From: Spisula solida
Lineage: Eukaryota; Mollusca; Bivalvia; Venerida; Mactridae
Assembly (NCBI GenBank): GCA_947247005.1
Contig: OX365947.1
Coordinates: 39,900,760 to 39,964,759, forward strand
Direction: 5' to 3'
DNA length: 64,000 nt
The notes below the pieces were generated by a model. It ran no database searches. It saw nothing but the letters and a program-made list of their open reading frames with translations, and was not told the origin of the DNA. Position numbers and translations under genes: made by a program. Positions 60,935 to 64,000 of the stretch are shown here, piece by piece. The stretch's first letter is position 1; each line of letters starts with the position of its first letter.

Positions 60935-61866
60935 GTGTAAATGTTGGAAAATCCTCAAAAAAGGTTTCTCCGAGCGAGAAACAACCTGAAAAAGGACCAA
61001 AATCTGCCAGACAGTCAGATTTCTCACGTCCGTCACTTCCCATGAAGAAACGACAAGCAAGAACTCAACCTGTTGAGCAAGGAAATGCTTTCCATTTTAA
61101 CTGAAATTCGGTCAAACCAGAAGTCCCACGAGGCCAAGGTGTTGGCTATGGAAAACAAACTCACGTCAGTTGAGCAATATTATGAATACTCAGAGTTTGA
61201 GAATGAACAACACGAGGGCTATGACCTTGAAAAGGACGTTCCCCCGTCCGAGGACGAGAACAACAATAATTCTGTGTTCAAGGGTCTAGGGACAAAATAC
61301 AATGTTCAAGAAAAGCTTGATATGGAGGTTGATGATGAATTGGCTTCCCTTACGAGTACAGTTTTCCGTGAAGGTTTGACGGAAGAAAAATTCAAGTCAT
61401 TGGTAATGGACAAAGGCAGACCATCGAACTGTGAAGGTCTTTTTAAAACACGTGTAAACAATGTGATTTGGAACTTATTATCACCTGAAATGCACTCGGC
61501 TGACACCAAGATGCAGGGTATTCAGGATTGTGTGCTTAAATCAGCTACGTTGTTGGTGAAGATTCTTGATATGGCCAGTGATAGACTATCGAGAGCAGAA
61601 TTAGAGATGGGCACAGATGCCATTGGTCTTCTTGGACATTGTAATAAGATTATAAACAATAGACGCAAATCAATGCACAAAAAGGAACTCAACAACGAAT
61701 ATCATCATTTATGTTCCCAAGCAAGGGGATTTACTGATATGTTGTATGGGGATGAAGTTGGGAAAGATGTCAAAGAGATTTCAGGACATCAATCGTCTAG
61801 GTACGAAAATTCGAAGTAATTATTACCCTAGAGGACGTGGTCAGAGAGGTGCCATGAGAGGGGTCT
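60935..61866 (+). pseudogene. DIRS-like Gag ORF, frame-broken
   Basis: The main open part is 61073-61819 (about 248 codons). An N-terminal basic, Ser/Lys-rich stretch lies in another frame at about 60935-61070, so one shift separates them. The open part starts with a coiled-coil-like segment (EIRSNQKSHEAKVLAMENK), an acidic stretch and the block FKTRVNNVIWNLLSPEM typical of DIRS Gag-like proteins, then NNRRKSMHKKE. After the stop the sequence continues in other frames with an Arg-Gly-rich end (RGRGQRGAMRG, PPGRGRGAP) at 61815-61905, a nucleic-acid-binding tail seen in this class. Confidence 0.75.
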
Positions 61867-61939
61867 AGAGGGGACGTGTTGTCAAACCCCCTGGCAGAGG
61901 TCGTGGTGCTCCTCAATCAAAAACCCTTCGGGGGTGTAC

Positions 61940-63063
61940 AACGCAAAGAAGTAAATGAACATGTAAGTACTTTTCAAGCATGTAGATTAAAATCTTACGT
62001 TGAAAATTGGAGAAATTTAACTTCTGACCCTATGATTCTAGACATTGTGCAACATTGTCATATTGAATTTGATTCTGAAATTGATTTTTTGCAAAATAAA
62101 TATTTGCATCAACGGTATTTCTCTTCAATAGAAGAAGAAATTATTAACAAAGAAATATCAAAATTTCTGGACATGAAAGTCATTATTGAAACCAACCATG
62201 AGGTTGGTGAAGTTATTTTTCCAATTTTCACTGTTCCAAAAAAGAACGGAGACTATAGAATGATTTTAAATTTAAAAGAACTGAATAAATCAGTTGTTTA
62301 TCATCATTTTAAGATGGATACGTTTGAATCCACTATTAAATTGATAAAGAAAGGTGATTATATGGCATCTGTTGATCTTAGGCATGCTTATTATTCAGTG
62401 CCTATTGCCGTGGAACATCAAACTATTTTAGAAATTTTACTGGAAAGGAAAGTTGTACCAGTATACATGCTTACCAAATGGAATAGGTTGTGCACCCCGA
62501 TTGTTTACAAAACTGCTTAAGCCGGTTTATTCTACATTACGGCAAAATGGCCATGTCAATTCTTCCTATATAGATGATTCATTTTTGGCAGGTGATTCGT
62601 ATCAAGCATGCCTTATTAATGTTTCAGACACAGTAGATTTGCTTGAATTTGTAGGATTCATGATCAATAAGGAAAAGTCAGTGTTTATACCTACTAAGAA
62701 ATTGATATTTCTTGGTTTTTGGGTTGATTCTGACTTGATGATTGTTACACTTCCACATGAGAAGGTCATATTAATTGTAAAAGAATGTAAATCTCTTAGA
62801 GATAGCAGTAATGTGATCATAAGACAACTCGCCAAAGTTCTAGGTCTCATGGTTTCTGCCTTTTCGGCTGTGGAGTATGGTCCACTTTATTATTGGTCTT
62901 TAGAGAAAGAAAAGACATTGGCATTGTCAAAAAACTATGGCAATTTTGATGCAACTATGTCTTTATCAAATGCATCTAAGGAAGAATTGACATGGTGGAT
63001 TGAGCATCTACCTCAACAAATACGTTCTATTGAACATGGAAATCCAGATCATATCATTATATA
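61940..63063 (+). pseudogene. DIRS-like reverse transcriptase, frame-broken
   Basis: Two overlapping frames, 61876-62520 and 62453-63064, carry consecutive RT motifs: FTVPKKNGDYRMILNLKELN, DYMASVDLRHAYYSVPIA, then after a one-base shift near 62410 YQYTCLPNGIGCAPRLFTKL, the catalytic YIDD at 62567-62578 and KLIFLGFWVDS. The catalytic Asp residues are present, but the reading frame is broken between motifs, so no active enzyme is expected. The order and wording (VDLRHAYYSVPI, LPNG) are those of DIRS/Ngaro elements. Confidence 0.88.
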
Positions 63064-63490
63064 GTTACTGATGCATCCCTACTGGGCTGGGGAGCAGTTT
63101 TTGAATCAAAGCATATAGGTGGCCGTTGGACTTTGAATGAGAAACAGTTTCATATCAATCACCTAGAATTGTTAGCTGCTTTTTATGGTTTGAAATCATT
63201 TTGTCAGAATATGTCAAATGTTCATAATTATCCAAATTAAGTCTGATAATGTTTGTTGCGTAACATACATCAATCATATGGGAGGAATAAAGTCAATTCC
63301 TTGCAATGAGCTGGCAATTCAGGTGTGGAAATGGTGTATTCTTAGGAATATCTGGATTTCTGCTACTTACATACCTGGAGAGTTGAATATTGCTGATATA
63401 ATGTCCAGGCAGTTCAACGATAATGTTGAATGGATGCTTAATCCTGACATTTTCAACCAGGTTGTTGCTTTAATTATGGTCAAAACCTGA
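63064..63490 (+). pseudogene. DIRS-like RNase H, frame-broken
   Basis: The frame changes at 63064, directly after the TAG that ends the RT frame: VTDASLLGWGAVF, then NEKQFHINHLELLAAFYGLK. After another shift near 63215 come SDNVCCVTYINHMGG and WISATYIPGELNIADIMSR. The Asp, Glu and DN residues expected of the RNase H core are visible. Confidence 0.85.
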
Positions 63491-64000
63491 TATAGATCTG
63501 TTTGCCTCGAGACTCAACAGACAGGTTGAGAAATTTGTTTCTTGGCAGCCAGATCCAGAAGCATTATTTGTTGATGCGTTTTCTATAAGTTGGTCTATAG
63601 TCTGTTTTATTTGTTTCCACCTTTCAGTTTGGTGACAGCATGTTTACAGAAAGTCAGACGAGATCAAACCAATTGCATCATGATTTGTCCATTGTGGACA
63701 ACACAGATTTGGTGGCCGATTCTGATGGATTTGTTAATAGACAATCCGAGAATCCTTCCAAAGTACAAGAATCTTCTTACAATTCCGGGGACGCAGAAAG
63801 TTCATCTATTGTCAAGAACACTGACTCTTGTTGCTTGCAAGTTATCAGGAAGTCATTGCAGAAGACAATTATTTCTTCAGAATCAGTCAACATTATCATT
63901 AGATCTTGGATATCTAGTACACAGAATCAGTCAACATTATCATTAGATCTTGGAGATCTAATACACAGAAACACTATTCTTCATAATTATGTTAGAAGGT
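63487..64000 (+). pseudogene. DIRS-like C-terminal region after RNase H, partial
   Basis: PDIDLFASRLNRQVEKFVSW and DPEALFVDAFS lie in one frame, then YLFPPFSLVTACLQKVRRDQ and CPLWTTQIWWPILMDLL in another (63590 onward). This is the standard DIRS continuation leading to the tyrosine recombinase. A 45-base duplication (GAATCAGTCAACATTATCAT, TAGATCTTGGA at 63878 and 63924) distorts the end. Confidence 0.8.

Larger units (their letters stand above)
60650..64000 (+). mobile_element. DIRS-like retrotransposon, broken, runs off the window
   Basis: Order Gag-like, reverse transcriptase, RNase H and the DIRS-type region beginning DLFASRLN, all on the plus strand and antisense to fibrocystin-L, apparently inside one of its introns. 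DIRS-like elements use a tyrosine recombinase in place of an integrase; that domain should lie right of 64000. At least six frame changes or stops (about 61060, 61820-61940, 62400-62455, 63062, 63215, 63487, 63590) show an inactive copy. The left terminal repeat is probably within 60650-60900 but its edge cannot be fixed without the other end. Confidence 0.85.

Overview
The window is eukaryotic nuclear DNA, most probably from a mollusc and likely a bivalve. The evidence is long introns with GT/AG borders, a receptor gene of the animal fibrocystin family, AT-rich composition, and a dense load of repeats. The repeats include a hairpin-ended element carrying arrays of GGTCAC-rich monomers that I associate with molluscan genomes, tRNA-derived SINEs, LINE fragments, foldback elements and MITEs, and a DIRS-type retrotransposon. 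There is no bacterial-style gene organisation. The species is an inference, not a direct reading.

Two real protein-coding genes are visible, converging on each other. At the left, on the plus strand, are the last two exons of a single-pass membrane protein: a transmembrane exon at 2736-2823 and a cytoplasmic-tail exon at 4113-4737. The tail carries a near-ITAM tyrosine pair. Its extracellular exons lie left of the window. From 60555 down to 18908, on the minus strand, runs the 3' part of a fibrocystin-L (PKHD1L1-like) gene. I could assemble 22 exons whose splice sites and phases all agree, about 1,506 residues. They run from the second half of a G8 domain, through parallel beta-helix repeats and the conserved ESLDxDTExRRLSPVAV / NGPQDHGWC region, to a transmembrane helix, a tail of about 108 residues and a stop. 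Two of the exons are a duplicated pair of 24-base micro-exons.

Layout: 1-2700 holds a hairpin-ended repeat with tRNA-like tandem units. 2736-4737 is the receptor 3' end. 4.8-18.9 kb is intergenic, with MITEs, a 145-bp satellite (6.8-8.5 kb), decayed LINE pieces, an 85-bp array split by a 1.1-kb foldback element (11.6-13.7 kb), a long AT-rich featureless stretch (14.4-17.5 kb) and a LINE 3' end with a TTAC tail. 18.9-60.6 kb is the fibrocystin-L gene, about 4.5 kb of coding exon in 41.6 kb. Its introns hold at least eleven minisatellites (periods 24, 24, 24, 28, 30, 37, 41, 45, 57, 64 and 60ish bp), two Tigger/pogo-like MITEs, three copies of a TATAGTCCAGT MITE and several insertions within tens of bases of splice signals. 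About 60.7-64.0 kb, on the plus strand, is a frame-broken DIRS-like retrotransposon (Gag, reverse transcriptase, RNase H) running off the right edge.

No complete undescribed molecular system was found. The items most worth a second look are the ITAM-like receptor tail, the duplicated micro-exons, the polybasic cleavage-site candidate and long tail of the fibrocystin-L protein, transposon ends abutting splice signals, higher-order structure in the 57-bp minisatellite, and the tandem tRNA 3'-half units.
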